Shown: one piece after another, positions 53,533 to 61,630 of the stretch
Numbering within the stretch: position 1 is the first letter of the stretch
Layout of the letters: every line of letters starts with the position of its first letter
From: Paraburkholderia diazotrophica
GTDB lineage: Bacteria > Pseudomonadota > Gammaproteobacteria > Burkholderiales > Burkholderiaceae
Direction of reading: 5' to 3'
DNA: 64,000 nt
Assembly (NCBI RefSeq): GCF_900108945.1
Contig: NZ_FNYE01000033.1
Coordinates: 1-64,000 of the forward strand
Program-made: the position numbers and the translations under genes
Notes under the pieces: generated by a model
Told to the model about the DNA's origin: nothing
Seen by the model: the letters and a program-made list of their open reading frames with translations, nothing else
The model's database searches: none

Positions 53533-55656
53533 TCACTTCGGCACGTTCACCGCGCCCGCTCCGACCTGAATTGCATTTGCACCCGGGCTCATCGAGATCG
53601 CCGGCAGGTTCGCCGTCGTCAATGCAGGTGCAGCACCCGGCGTGCCACCGCGCGGCACCGCGCGAATCACCTGCGACGGCGGCAGCGGCGCGCCGCTCTT
53701 CAGGTGATTCCACATCAGGTTCAGCGCCTGGATGTCGTAGTAGTGAACCGGGATGAAGCGCGTATCGAAGCCGGCCACGCTCAGGAACGCGTCGAAGTGC
53801 TGGCCGTTCATCACTTCATAGAACGACAGCTGACTCTTCGATCCCTCCGTGATGTTGTTCATCGCCAGATACGCGCGCGATGCGTGATTCACGGGCACGA
53901 GCGCATCGCTGCGGCCCTGCACGATGATTGCAGGCTTGCCGTGCAGATTCGCGGTCACGCGGATCGCATTGACGTTGTCCTGCATGCGCTGGTCGCCCGT
54001 CGTCCACAACGCGCGCAGACACGCGGCGCCCGTGAAGCTGGCGTCGGCCGTCGCGAGCCGGTGGTCCGCCCCGCCCGGCGCCGACGCGTTGTTGTAGACG
54101 AGGTTGATGCCGCTGGTCGGCGGCACGCCGTTGCCCAGCCCGAAGATGGAGAGCATCGGCGACAGCGTCGGCGCAACGCCCGCCGCGCCAGCCGCATTCG
54201 TCGTGCCGAAGCTGAAGCCGCACAGATTGTCGATCACGCTGGACTTCGTGTACGCGTTCGCATACGTGACGGCGACAGCGGGCACGGCCTGCGAGTCCCA
54301 CATCGGCGCGTGCAGCACATCGGAGTCGGTTTCGTAGCCGGCCGCGTGCAGACGGTTGAGCGCATCGTTGGCCTGGCTCGTTTCGTCGGCGCCGCTCACG
54401 AAGCCGCCCGCTGCCAGCGACGCGCAGCGCGCCGCGCGGATCGCCTGGGTCGTCGCGAGTGGCAACGCCGTCAGATACGGCGAGCCTGCCGCCGCCGTCG
54501 CGACTGCCGCGCAAGGCTGCAACATGTTCGCGTAGGTCATGTAGTCGGCCAGTGGCGCGCCCGCTGCGGGAATCGGGACGGCGCCCTCCAGCACCTTCGC
54601 CGACGACACCATGCGCAGATTGATCTGCGGCTCGCCGACGACGACAGCTGTAATCCATCCTTGCGTGTCCTGCTCGGCCGCTGCGAGGGACGCGCCGCCG
54701 CCGTTGCTGACGGAAGCCGCGATCGTCGTGATGCTCCCGGGGCTGTAGCGCACGCCGTGCTGCTGGCCGTTGCTATCGACGGTCGGCGCGAACTGCTGGT
54801 TGAGCGCCCAGTAGGCGAACTGCACGGCTTCGAGCGTGTTCTTGCCCCAGTCCTGCTCGGGGTTCTGCTGCGAGTGCGCGTGCTTGAACGCGTAGCGGTT
54901 CGGGAAGCCGGTGTTGAACGACGACAGCGCGCCCGACGACACGTTCGCCGTGAAGAGGCTCTTCGTGCCCGCCGCCGTTGCCGCCGCGACCGTGCCGTTC
55001 ATCAGCGTGACGAGGCTCGTTGCCAGCTCGTGCGCGCCGTTGCCGCCGCCCTTGTCGGTGTAGGCGACCGCGCAGCCGCGCTTGAGGCCCCACTCGCCCG
55101 CCGCCGAAATCGCGCCATAGACGCCGCGCGAACCCGACGACGTCGCCGTGACGATGCACGGACTATTCGGGTCGAACGTGGACGGCACCTGCACCATCAA
55201 GGTCACGTTCTGCTGGCCGGTGCCGTTGTCCGCGTAGGCGAGATACTCGGTGCCGGCGATCTTGCCCTCGCCGAGCGTGTCGTTGCCGTTCAGGTCGATG
55301 TTGGGCCCCCAGAAGCGTCCATAGCCGCCGTTCGCCGACATGTCGACGAGCGCCCGGTAGTTCGACCAGATCGCAAGGCGGCGCAACTCGGCGGGCGTCG
55401 GCACGGCGGAATTCGAGAACGAAGGCGGCGTCGCCGAGCCAAGGCCCGTCTTGCCGAGGCCGCCCGTCAGCAGGTCGTCGCTGTTGCCGTCATAGGCGGT
55501 CGTCGTGACGCTGCTGGACACCACGAACGAAGGCAGCGTGTTGGTGGTCGGGTTGTTATGGTGATCGTCGCCGTGGCCACACGCGGCGAGCAGTATCGCG
55601 GACATCGTCGTGCAAAGAGCAGTGGCGGCACGTCTGAACGGCAGTTTCCCTGTCAT
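53533..55656 (-). CDS. extracellular D-(-)-3-hydroxybutyrate oligomer hydrolase, lipoprotein
   Basis: Splits soluble 3-hydroxybutyrate oligomers into monomers after PHB depolymerisation. The 707-residue protein carries a lipoprotein signal (TMSAILLAACGHGDD, Cys26), so it is outer-membrane attached or released. Family blocks are YGRFWGPNIDLNGNDTLGEG, SPCIVTATSSGSRGVYGAIS and TTIAASVSNGGGASLAAAEQ, the last holding the probable nucleophile Ser317 in SVSNGG. AIIVQGRSDALVPVNHASRA and EVMNGQHFDAF supply the Asp and His candidates. GGAG precedes the chosen ATG at 55656; two upstream ATGs are weaker. A PHB depolymerase is encoded at 1031-2170. Confidence 0.9.
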   Translation of the reverse strand: MTGKLPFRRAATALCTTMSAILLAACGHGDDHHNNPTTNTLPSFVVSSSVTTTAYDGNSDDLLTGGLGKTGLGSATPPSFSNSAVPTPAELRRLAIWSNYRALVDMSANGGYGRFWGPNIDLNGNDTLGEGKIAGTEYLAYADNGTGQQNVTLMVQVPSTFDPNSPCIVTATSSGSRGVYGAISAAGEWGLKRGCAVAYTDKGGGNGAHELATSLVTLMNGTVAAATAAGTKSLFTANVSSGALSSFNTGFPNRYAFKHAHSQQNPEQDWGKNTLEAVQFAYWALNQQFAPTVDSNGQQHGVRYSPGSITTIAASVSNGGGASLAAAEQDTQGWITAVVVGEPQINLRMVSSAKVLEGAVPIPAAGAPLADYMTYANMLQPCAAVATAAAGSPYLTALPLATTQAIRAARCASLAAGGFVSGADETSQANDALNRLHAAGYETDSDVLHAPMWDSQAVPAVAVTYANAYTKSSVIDNLCGFSFGTTNAAGAAGVAPTLSPMLSIFGLGNGVPPTSGINLVYNNASAPGGADHRLATADASFTGAACLRALWTTGDQRMQDNVNAIRVTANLHGKPAIIVQGRSDALVPVNHASRAYLAMNNITEGSKSQLSFYEVMNGQHFDAFLSVAGFDTRFIPVHYYDIQALNLMWNHLKSGAPLPPSQVIRAVPRGGTPGAAPALTTANLPAISMSPGANAIQVGAGAVNVPK

Positions 55657-56110
55657 TGTCGTCTCCATTGTCTTGTTGTGTCGGCGCCGGGGCTCATCCG
55701 CTGCCGTCAGTCGAATCACGCAGCGGGCGAGCCGACGGCGGCTGCTTCAATGCAAGTTTCGCGCCGAATGCACGGATGTCGCGCCGGGCGCGCTGACGTG
55801 CAGGTTCACAGCGGGTTCACGGCGGGTTCGCGCGAGGCATCACCGCGAGCAGGGACCGCGCAGACCGTCTTGCTCCGGAGACAGTCCAGTGGCGGCAACA
55901 CCGCCGCGCCATATCCGCCTGGCCTGAAATGTCGACTGGATGCGGCTTTCGAGGCAAGCTGCTCTCTGTCTACGCGCAGAGACGGCGGCCACGCCGTCCC
56001 GTTTCGTGGAGAAAACGCGCGTCCTGGCGCAGTCGGTTGCCGCACACCTCCCCGGCTTGGCGAACCCGCGCGCAGCACAACGCCGCGCAAACCCGTACAA
56101 AACCGAACCG
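55657..56110. other. promoter region of the oligomer hydrolase, no gene
   Basis: Apart from three imperfect copies of GCGGGTTCAC near 55801-55830, nothing is recognised. Frames through the region are shadows without start signals. Confidence 0.4.
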
Positions 56111-56146
56111 AAACAAAAACGGGCTTCCGTTCGGCACGGAAGCCCG
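56111..56146 (-). terminator. rho-independent terminator after the BON-domain gene
   Basis: CGGGCTTCCGT (56120-56130) pairs with ACGGAAGCCCG (56136-56146). On the minus strand it is followed by TTTTTGTTT. It lies 121 bases after the BON gene stop. Confidence 0.83.
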
Positions 56147-56267
56147 CTTGTCATTCTGACCGGTAAGGATGTCGCAAGATGCACGGCGCCGCTCGTCGTG
56201 CTGCCCGTCGTCCGCGGCCCGCGCCATCCGGACCGCGATCCCTCCGGCCCGAGCGCTGCGGCATCGC

Positions 56268-56624
56268 TTACTGCTGCTGGACGTTGATCTTGTTCGACAC
56301 GGAAGTCACGCCCGCCACGCCCTTCGCCACCTCGCCAGCCTTCTGGATCTGGTCGTTGTCGGGCGCCGTGCCCGTCAGCGTGACTGCGCCGCCACTGGCG
56401 CGGACGTTGATCGCCGATACGTCGAGGCCTTGCGTCTTCGCGAGCGCCGCGCGCACCTTCTTGCCGAGCGCGCGGTTCTCCTTCTTGGCAGCCTTCGAGT
56501 TGGCGGCGGGCGCTGCCGCCGTCGTGCCGGTGGACGTGGAGTCGCTTGCCTGGGCATACGTGTGGCATGCGACGACCATTGCGACAACACCACCCAGTGC
56601 CTTCAGAAAATCGACCGATTTCAT
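56268..56624 (-). CDS. secreted BON-domain protein
   Basis: A 118-residue periplasmic protein. The signal peptide ends at HTYAQA (residue 25). A Ser/Thr/Ala linker follows, then one BON domain from about residue 50 (KKVRAALAKTQGLDVSAINV, then GGAVTLTGTAPDNDQIQKAG, ending GVAGVTSVSNKINV). Two-BON relatives such as OsmY protect the envelope under stress; this is the short single-domain form common in Burkholderia. AAGGAGA precedes the ATG at 56624. It is a single gene with its own terminator. Confidence 0.87.
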   Translation of the reverse strand: MKSVDFLKALGGVVAMVVACHTYAQASDSTSTGTTAAAPAANSKAAKKENRALGKKVRAALAKTQGLDVSAINVRASGGAVTLTGTAPDNDQIQKAGEVAKGVAGVTSVSNKINVQQQ

Positions 56625-57225
56625 GACTTCTCCTTTTTGCTTTGGTTTGGACCGCGTTTGGCTAGCGGCTTGGTTACGACTGCGGGCGACCCGATTGCAC
56701 GCGGCGCACAAAGGCGCAACGAGGCAATGGCGAGCCTGGAGCGTTGTCACGGTCTGCGAGAGAGGCATTGGAAGGTGTGCGACGGCCGGCGCTACCGATG
56801 CGCAGCGGTTCATTTACGCTGGCCGTCCGCCGCGCGCCGGCAGCGCGCCCTGGTCTCGTAAGTCCGGCCGGGTCGCGCAATGCAAACGTTGTTTCGCGGC
56901 AGCGATGCCAATGTAATCTAGCCGCGACAGTTCTGCAAAGGATATCGCGCTTTCGTCGCGCTTCGCGTTGGAACTTCGGGCTTCGTTGCCCCTGCACGCC
57001 GACGATGTCGAACGAATGCCGGCTCACGCTTTGTTACGCGTTTATGGCACCGCGTCGCGGCCGCGCGCCGCCGCGCCTTCAATCTCATGTACCATCGGCG
57101 CGAACGCCGAAACGGGCGGGCAGCATCTGCAGCGGATGCAGCAGACGGGCACGAGCCGTTGCGCGCGGAGAGCCCGACCGACATCATTGGACCAACCTGA
57201 TCACTTCCTGACACTACGCATTCCC
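56625..57225. other. non-coding stretch upstream of the BON and TAXI genes
   Basis: A 600-base divergent region. Reading frames through it are Arg/Ala-rich and unsupported. No operator or RNA structure was recognised; it should hold two promoters. Confidence 0.4.
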
Positions 57226-58809
57226 ATGAAGCCTTCCGACGGACGTCCACCGGAACGCACGCCTCGCCGCAAGCCGCCTCACCTCGTCGCCCGCTTCGTG
57301 GCGATCTCATGGCGCGATCTCGCCGTGTCGTTCGGCCCGATCCTGCTGATCAGCGCAATCGCAATCTACATCGCCGTGCGCCTGATCCAGCCCGCGCCGC
57401 CCGACACGCTGACGATGGCGGCGGGCCCGAAAGGCAGCACCTTCTGGGTGGCCGCGCAGAAGTACAAGGCGATCCTCGCGCGCAACCGCATCACGCTCAA
57501 CGTGCTGGAGACGGAAGGCTCCGCCGACAACCTCACACATCTGACCGATCCGCATGCGAATGTCGACGTCGGCTTCGTGCAGGACGGCATCGCGCCGTCG
57601 AAGGAGATGACGGATGGGCTGATGTCGCTCGGCAGCGTCGCGTATGTGCCCGTCGCGATCTTCTATCGCGGCGCGATGGTCACGCTGCTGTCCGAGTTCA
57701 AGGGCAAGCGCATGGCGATCGGCGCCGAAGGCAGCGGCACGCGCGAGCTGGCGCTGCAACTGCTGAAGGCCAACGGCATCACGCCCGACGGCCCGACGAA
57801 GCTGCTGCCCCTCTCCGGCGACGACGCCGCCCAGGCGCTGATCGCGGGCAAGATCGACGCGGCCTTCCTCACGGGCGACAACGCGCAGCCTCCCGTGATG
57901 GGCAAGCTGTATCGGACGGCGGGCGTGCAGTTCTACGATTTCACGCAGGCGGGCGCGTATGCGCGGCGCTTTCCGTATCTGACGCAGCTCGAAATGCCGA
58001 TGGGCTCGTTCGACCTCGGCAAGAACCTGCCGTCGACGACGCTGCACATGATCGCGCCGACGGAAGAACTCGTCGCGCGCGATTCGCTGCATCCGGCGCT
58101 TTCCGATCTGCTGATCGAAGCGGCGCGCGAGGTGCACAGCAAGGCGAGCGTGATGCAGAAGGCGGGCGAGTTCCCCGCGCCGCTCGCGCACGACTTCCCG
58201 ATCAGCGACGATGCTGCCCGCTACTACAAGTCGGGCAAGAGCTTCCTCTACCGCATCCTGCCATTCTGGCTCGCGAGCCTCGCGGACCGGCTGCTGGTCG
58301 TGCTGGTGCCCGTCATCGTCGTGCTGATTCCGGGGCTCAGGCTCGTGCCGTCGCTGTATGCGTGGCGCGTGAAGTCGCGTATCTACCGCTGGTACGGCGC
58401 GCTGATCGCGATCGAGCGCGAGGCGCTCAACGATACGTCGGCGGCCGAGCGCGAGGGGCTCGTCGAGCGGCTCGACAAGATCGAAGAGTCGGTCAACGGA
58501 CTGAAAATGCCGCTTGCCTATGCGGACCAGTTCTACGTGCTGCGCGAGCATATCGGCTTCGTGCGGGCGCGTCTCATGCGCGATTCTGAAGCGGCCGCGG
58601 CGGCCGCCGCGCGCGACGTGGCGGGCGAAGCGCAATCGGCGAGTTCGACCGGCGCGACCGATTCGACTGGCTCGACCGACTCAACTGGCTCGACCGGCTC
58701 GCAGGTCGAAGCACACGTGCATTCCGGTGGCGCGATCAGCCGCGCCGAAGCACGCGCCGCCAGTCACGAAGCTCACGCAGACCGCGAAAGATCGGGCCGC
58801 GAAGAGTAA
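57226..58809 (+). CDS. membrane-anchored TAXI-family binding protein with cytoplasmic tail
   Basis: A 527-residue protein with a periplasmic TAXI-type (TRAP transporter) binding domain at about 60-335, seen from TLTMAAGPKGSTFWVAAQKY, VDVGFVQDGIAPSKEMTDGL and KRMAIGAEGSGTRELALQLL. It is not released: a helix at 33-55 anchors the N-terminus and a second at 347-372 returns the chain to the cytoplasm. There a predicted helical segment follows (390-450) and a low-complexity tail of Ser-Thr-Gly repeats (473-492). No TRAP permease gene is nearby, so it may sense a ligand instead of feeding a transporter. The start is fixed by its conserved Arg-rich leader. Confidence 0.82.
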   Translation: MKPSDGRPPERTPRRKPPHLVARFVAISWRDLAVSFGPILLISAIAIYIAVRLIQPAPPDTLTMAAGPKGSTFWVAAQKYKAILARNRITLNVLETEGSADNLTHLTDPHANVDVGFVQDGIAPSKEMTDGLMSLGSVAYVPVAIFYRGAMVTLLSEFKGKRMAIGAEGSGTRELALQLLKANGITPDGPTKLLPLSGDDAAQALIAGKIDAAFLTGDNAQPPVMGKLYRTAGVQFYDFTQAGAYARRFPYLTQLEMPMGSFDLGKNLPSTTLHMIAPTEELVARDSLHPALSDLLIEAAREVHSKASVMQKAGEFPAPLAHDFPISDDAARYYKSGKSFLYRILPFWLASLADRLLVVLVPVIVVLIPGLRLVPSLYAWRVKSRIYRWYGALIAIEREALNDTSAAEREGLVERLDKIEESVNGLKMPLAYADQFYVLREHIGFVRARLMRDSEAAAAAAARDVAGEAQSASSTGATDSTGSTDSTGSTGSQVEAHVHSGGAISRAEARAASHEAHADRERSGREE

Positions 58810-58965
58810 TCGTTCCCGTGAACGCCCGCTGAAGAGCCGGACGCAGCAGCGCCGTTTCATCAAATGATGCGAACGGGGCGTGCTTTGCGTAAGATCGAAT
58901 CAACCAGAACGGGCTGACGCACGGCATCCGCGCCAGCCCGCCGACTCAGGAAACCGGGAGACATC

Positions 58966-59610
58966 ATGACCGATGGCATCGACGCCACGCAGCCACTGTG
59001 GTTTTACGACTTTGTCTCACCGTTCTCGTATCTGCTGCTTGAACAGCATGACAAATGGCCGGGGCTGCCGTTCGTGTTCACCCCCGTTCAGCTGAACGAT
59101 CTGTATCGCCACTGGCGACAGCGGATCGCCTACGATGTGCCCGCGAAACGCATTTTCACGTACCGCTACGCGCTCTTTCGCGCCGAGCAACTGGGCATCC
59201 CATTCAGGATGCCGCCCGCGCATCCGTTCGACTCGGCCAAGCCGATGCTGCTCGCAACGGCGCTCGGCGCCGATTTGAATACGGTGCGCGAGATCTTCCG
59301 CTTCATCTGGCGCGACGGCCGCGATCCGTCGACGGCGGATGGCTTCGCCGCGTTGTGCGAGCGCCTGAACGTGCCCGACGGCGAGGCGCTGATCGCGCGC
59401 GAAGCGACGCGCGCCCAACTGACTCGCAACGGCACCGACGCGATCGCCATCGGCGTATTCGGCGTGCCGACGTTCTGGCTCAACAAGCAGTTGTTCTGGG
59501 GCGAAGACGCGCTGCAGATGGTGCTCTACTGCGCGCGCACGCCGAACTGGCTCGAATCGAAGGAAGTGAAGCGCATCACGTCGCTGCCGTCGGGGCTCAC
59601 GAAGGCCTGA
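58966..59610 (+). CDS. DsbA-like 2-hydroxychromene-2-carboxylate isomerase family protein
   Basis: A 214-residue thioredoxin-fold protein of the HCCA-isomerase/GST-kappa group, which uses glutathione to isomerise aromatic-degradation intermediates. The catalytic-type Ser18 is in WFYDFVSPFSYLLLEQ, where DsbA has CxxC, and the cis-Pro loop is IGVFGVPTFWLNKQLFWGED. The insert helix domain lies between. GGGAGAC precedes the ATG. No naphthalene-type pathway is around it, so the physiological substrate is open and a general glutathione-linked role is possible. Confidence 0.85.
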   Translation: MTDGIDATQPLWFYDFVSPFSYLLLEQHDKWPGLPFVFTPVQLNDLYRHWRQRIAYDVPAKRIFTYRYALFRAEQLGIPFRMPPAHPFDSAKPMLLATALGADLNTVREIFRFIWRDGRDPSTADGFAALCERLNVPDGEALIAREATRAQLTRNGTDAIAIGVFGVPTFWLNKQLFWGEDALQMVLYCARTPNWLESKEVKRITSLPSGLTKA

Positions 59611-59961
59611 GCGGGCGGCGTCTGGCGGCGAGGCGTCCGTCGTCGGGCGACTGCTGCACGACGGGCCATCGCGCGACGCTGGCAACACATGTCGTGCATC
59701 GCATGGCGCCCGTAGCGCGACATCCGTTGCACAGCGCCCGCTGCACGGCGCCATTGCACGACGCCCACAAAGCGCGCTGCTCACGATCCGTGATGCCCGT
59801 CATACCGCTTGCGCTATGGCCGACGCGCGGCAAACGGGCCTAAGGTTATAGCTTCGCGCGTGCGGCGCGATGCTGGCAACGGGATCATTGCCCGCTCGCG
59901 ATGCACGGCTCGATACCCGCATTCGAATGCCTTCAACGGGCCTTCCCCGCCCCGCCGATTC
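59611..59961. other. non-coding stretch before the LysR gene
   Basis: No supported gene. The segment 59690-59780 is rich in TGCAC/GCGC words without a clear repeat unit. It should contain the LysR promoter. Confidence 0.4.
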
Positions 59962-60909
59962 ATGGACGACAACGCCGCTTCACTCGATATCTGGCTCGTG
60001 CGCGTGCTGCGCACGCTGCTCGTCGAGCGCAGCGTCACGCAGACCGCGTTGCGGCTGAACCAGACGCAGCCCGCCATCAGCACCGCGCTGCGCAAGCTGC
60101 GCGAAACGCTGAACGATCCCATCCTCGTGCGCGGCAAGTCGGGCATGGTGCCGACGGAATACGGCGAATCGCTGCTTGCTTCCGCACAGAAAGTGCTGCG
60201 CGACGTCGATTTCGTCGCAACGCCTCATGGCGACTTCGATCCGGCGCGCTCGCGCCGCACGTTCCGCGTCGCCGCGCCCGATTATCTGAACGACTTCTTC
60301 ATGCCGACGGTGATCGCGCAGTTTCGCGAGGCGGCGCCGCATGCGCGGCTCGAAATCGAATCGCTCGGGCCGCTGCTCGATCATGCGTCCGCGCTCGATG
60401 CAGGCGAGCTCGACCTCGTGATCGGCAACTGGCCGAAGCCCGATACGCGCTTCGAGCGCAGCGACCTGTTCTCCGATACCGTCGTGTGCATGATGCGCGC
60501 CGACCATCCCCTCGCGAAAGCGCCGCTGACGCGCGACGCGTATCTCGCCGCGCCGCATCTCGCGCCCGCCCACTACAGCGGCGCGCGCGGCGGCGCGATC
60601 GACACGGGCTTCAAGCGAGCGAACGCGTCGCGGCGCATCGTCGCCACGCTGCCCTACTTCGGGCTCGTGCCGCAGGTGCTGCTGCAGTCCGACCTGATCT
60701 TCACGACGACGCGCCGCTTCGCGCGGCATTACGCGGAGATGCTGCCGCTCGCGGTCGTCGACGTGCCGATTCCGTTTCCGCGCATCAAGTGCTATCAGAT
60801 GTGGCATCCGCAGCCGGACCGGCCAAGCGATATCGCGTGGCTGCGCGGGCTGATGGCGCAAGTGTCGGAGATGCTGGTGGCAACGAAGGGGCGGCGGGGG
60901 ACGAAGTAA
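59962..60909 (+). CDS. LysR-family transcriptional regulator
   Basis: A 315-residue regulator. The N-terminal HTH is LLVERSVTQTALRLNQTQPA followed by ISTALRKLRETLNDPILVRG. The effector domain starts at RRTFRVAAPDYLNDFFMPTV and resembles the NodD/NahR-like branch (ELDLVIGNWPKPDTRFERSD). The start at 59962 is set by the family N-terminus; the longer frame is unsupported. It converges on the xanthine dehydrogenase genes across a shared end region, so control of those genes is possible but would have to act in trans. It could equally serve the isomerase gene upstream. Confidence 0.88.
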   Translation: MDDNAASLDIWLVRVLRTLLVERSVTQTALRLNQTQPAISTALRKLRETLNDPILVRGKSGMVPTEYGESLLASAQKVLRDVDFVATPHGDFDPARSRRTFRVAAPDYLNDFFMPTVIAQFREAAPHARLEIESLGPLLDHASALDAGELDLVIGNWPKPDTRFERSDLFSDTVVCMMRADHPLAKAPLTRDAYLAAPHLAPAHYSGARGGAIDTGFKRANASRRIVATLPYFGLVPQVLLQSDLIFTTTRRFARHYAEMLPLAVVDVPIPFPRIKCYQMWHPQPDRPSDIAWLRGLMAQVSEMLVATKGRRGTK

Positions 60910-60980
60910 AGCGCCGTGCGTTCATTCGCGGACGCCCGCGCAAAGCGAGGCAAAAGCGAAGCAAACGAAAGCAGCGCACG

Positions 60981-61016
60981 CAAAAAAACAGGCGCAGCAG
61001 CCTTTGCCGCCGCGCC
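60981..61016 (-). terminator. rho-independent terminator of the xdh operon
   Basis: On the minus strand GGCGCGGCGGC (61016-61006) pairs over 11 positions, two of them G-U, with GCTGCTGCGCC (61001-60991), then TGTTTTTTTG. It lies 24 bases after the XdhC stop. Confidence 0.8.
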
Positions 61017-61039
61017 CGCTGGAGGAACCGAAGGTCGCG

Positions 61040-61630
61040 TCAAACGCCGATACACGGCGCGTTCAGAGCGGAGCCAAAGTCCGCAAGCGAAACCTGCTGC
61101 GTGCGCACTTGCAGCAGCTCAGCGCACACGGCCACTGCAATCGACGGCGGCGCCTTGTCGACGATTCCCGGCACACCGATCGGACAGGTCATTTCAAAGA
61201 GGCGCTCAGCATCGACGCCTCGATCCATCAAACGACGCTCGAACTTCACGCGCTTCGTCTTCGATCCGATCAGTCCGAAGTACGCGAAGTCGCGCCGCCG
61301 CATGATGCGCTCGGTCAGCGAAAAATCGAGCGCGTGATTGTGCGTCATCACGAGGAAGTACGCGCCCGGCGGCGCTTCGTCGACGATGGCAGCGGGCGTG
61401 TCGGTCGCTTCGACCTGCACGTTCGCGGGCACTTCGTCGGGGAACAGTTCGTCGCGTTCGTCGACCCATTGCACGACGCACGGCAAACGGCCAAGCAGCG
61501 CGATCAGCGCATGACCGACGTGGCCCGCGCCGAACGACACGATATGCATCGGCGGCGGCAGCTTCGTCGCGTGGCCGCTGCGTCGGCCGATCTGAACAGG
61601 CATGTTGGAGAAAGACGGGACGCGCATCAT
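61040..61630 (-). CDS. xdhC: XdhC molybdenum cofactor insertion protein, N-terminal domain missing
   Basis: XdhC binds Moco and helps its sulfuration and insertion into XdhB. This copy has 196 residues and shows only the C-terminal Rossmann domain: MHIVSFGAGHVGHALIALLG (27-46), CVVQWVDERDELFPDEVP, MTHNHALDFSLTERIMRRRD, FGLIGSKTKRVKFERRLM and CPIGVPGIVDKAPPSIAVAV. The usual first domain of about 110 residues (CoxI-type, rich in Gly and Cys) is absent, because the reading frame upstream lies inside the end of xdhB in another frame. The ATG at 61630 overlaps the xdhB stop, so translation is coupled. Full-length relatives are about 300-350 residues, so this is a truncated or divergent form. Confidence 0.8.
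   Translation of the reverse strand: MMRVPSFSNMPVQIGRRSGHATKLPPPMHIVSFGAGHVGHALIALLGRLPCVVQWVDERDELFPDEVPANVQVEATDTPAAIVDEAPPGAYFLVMTHNHALDFSLTERIMRRRDFAYFGLIGSKTKRVKFERRLMDRGVDAERLFEMTCPIGVPGIVDKAPPSIAVAVCAELLQVRTQQVSLADFGSALNAPCIGV

Noticed and set aside
53311..56166. Plus-strand open frame of about 950 codons
   Set aside because: Antisense to the 3HB-oligomer hydrolase. Its Arg-rich translation has no family features, whereas the minus strand encodes a complete lipoprotein.
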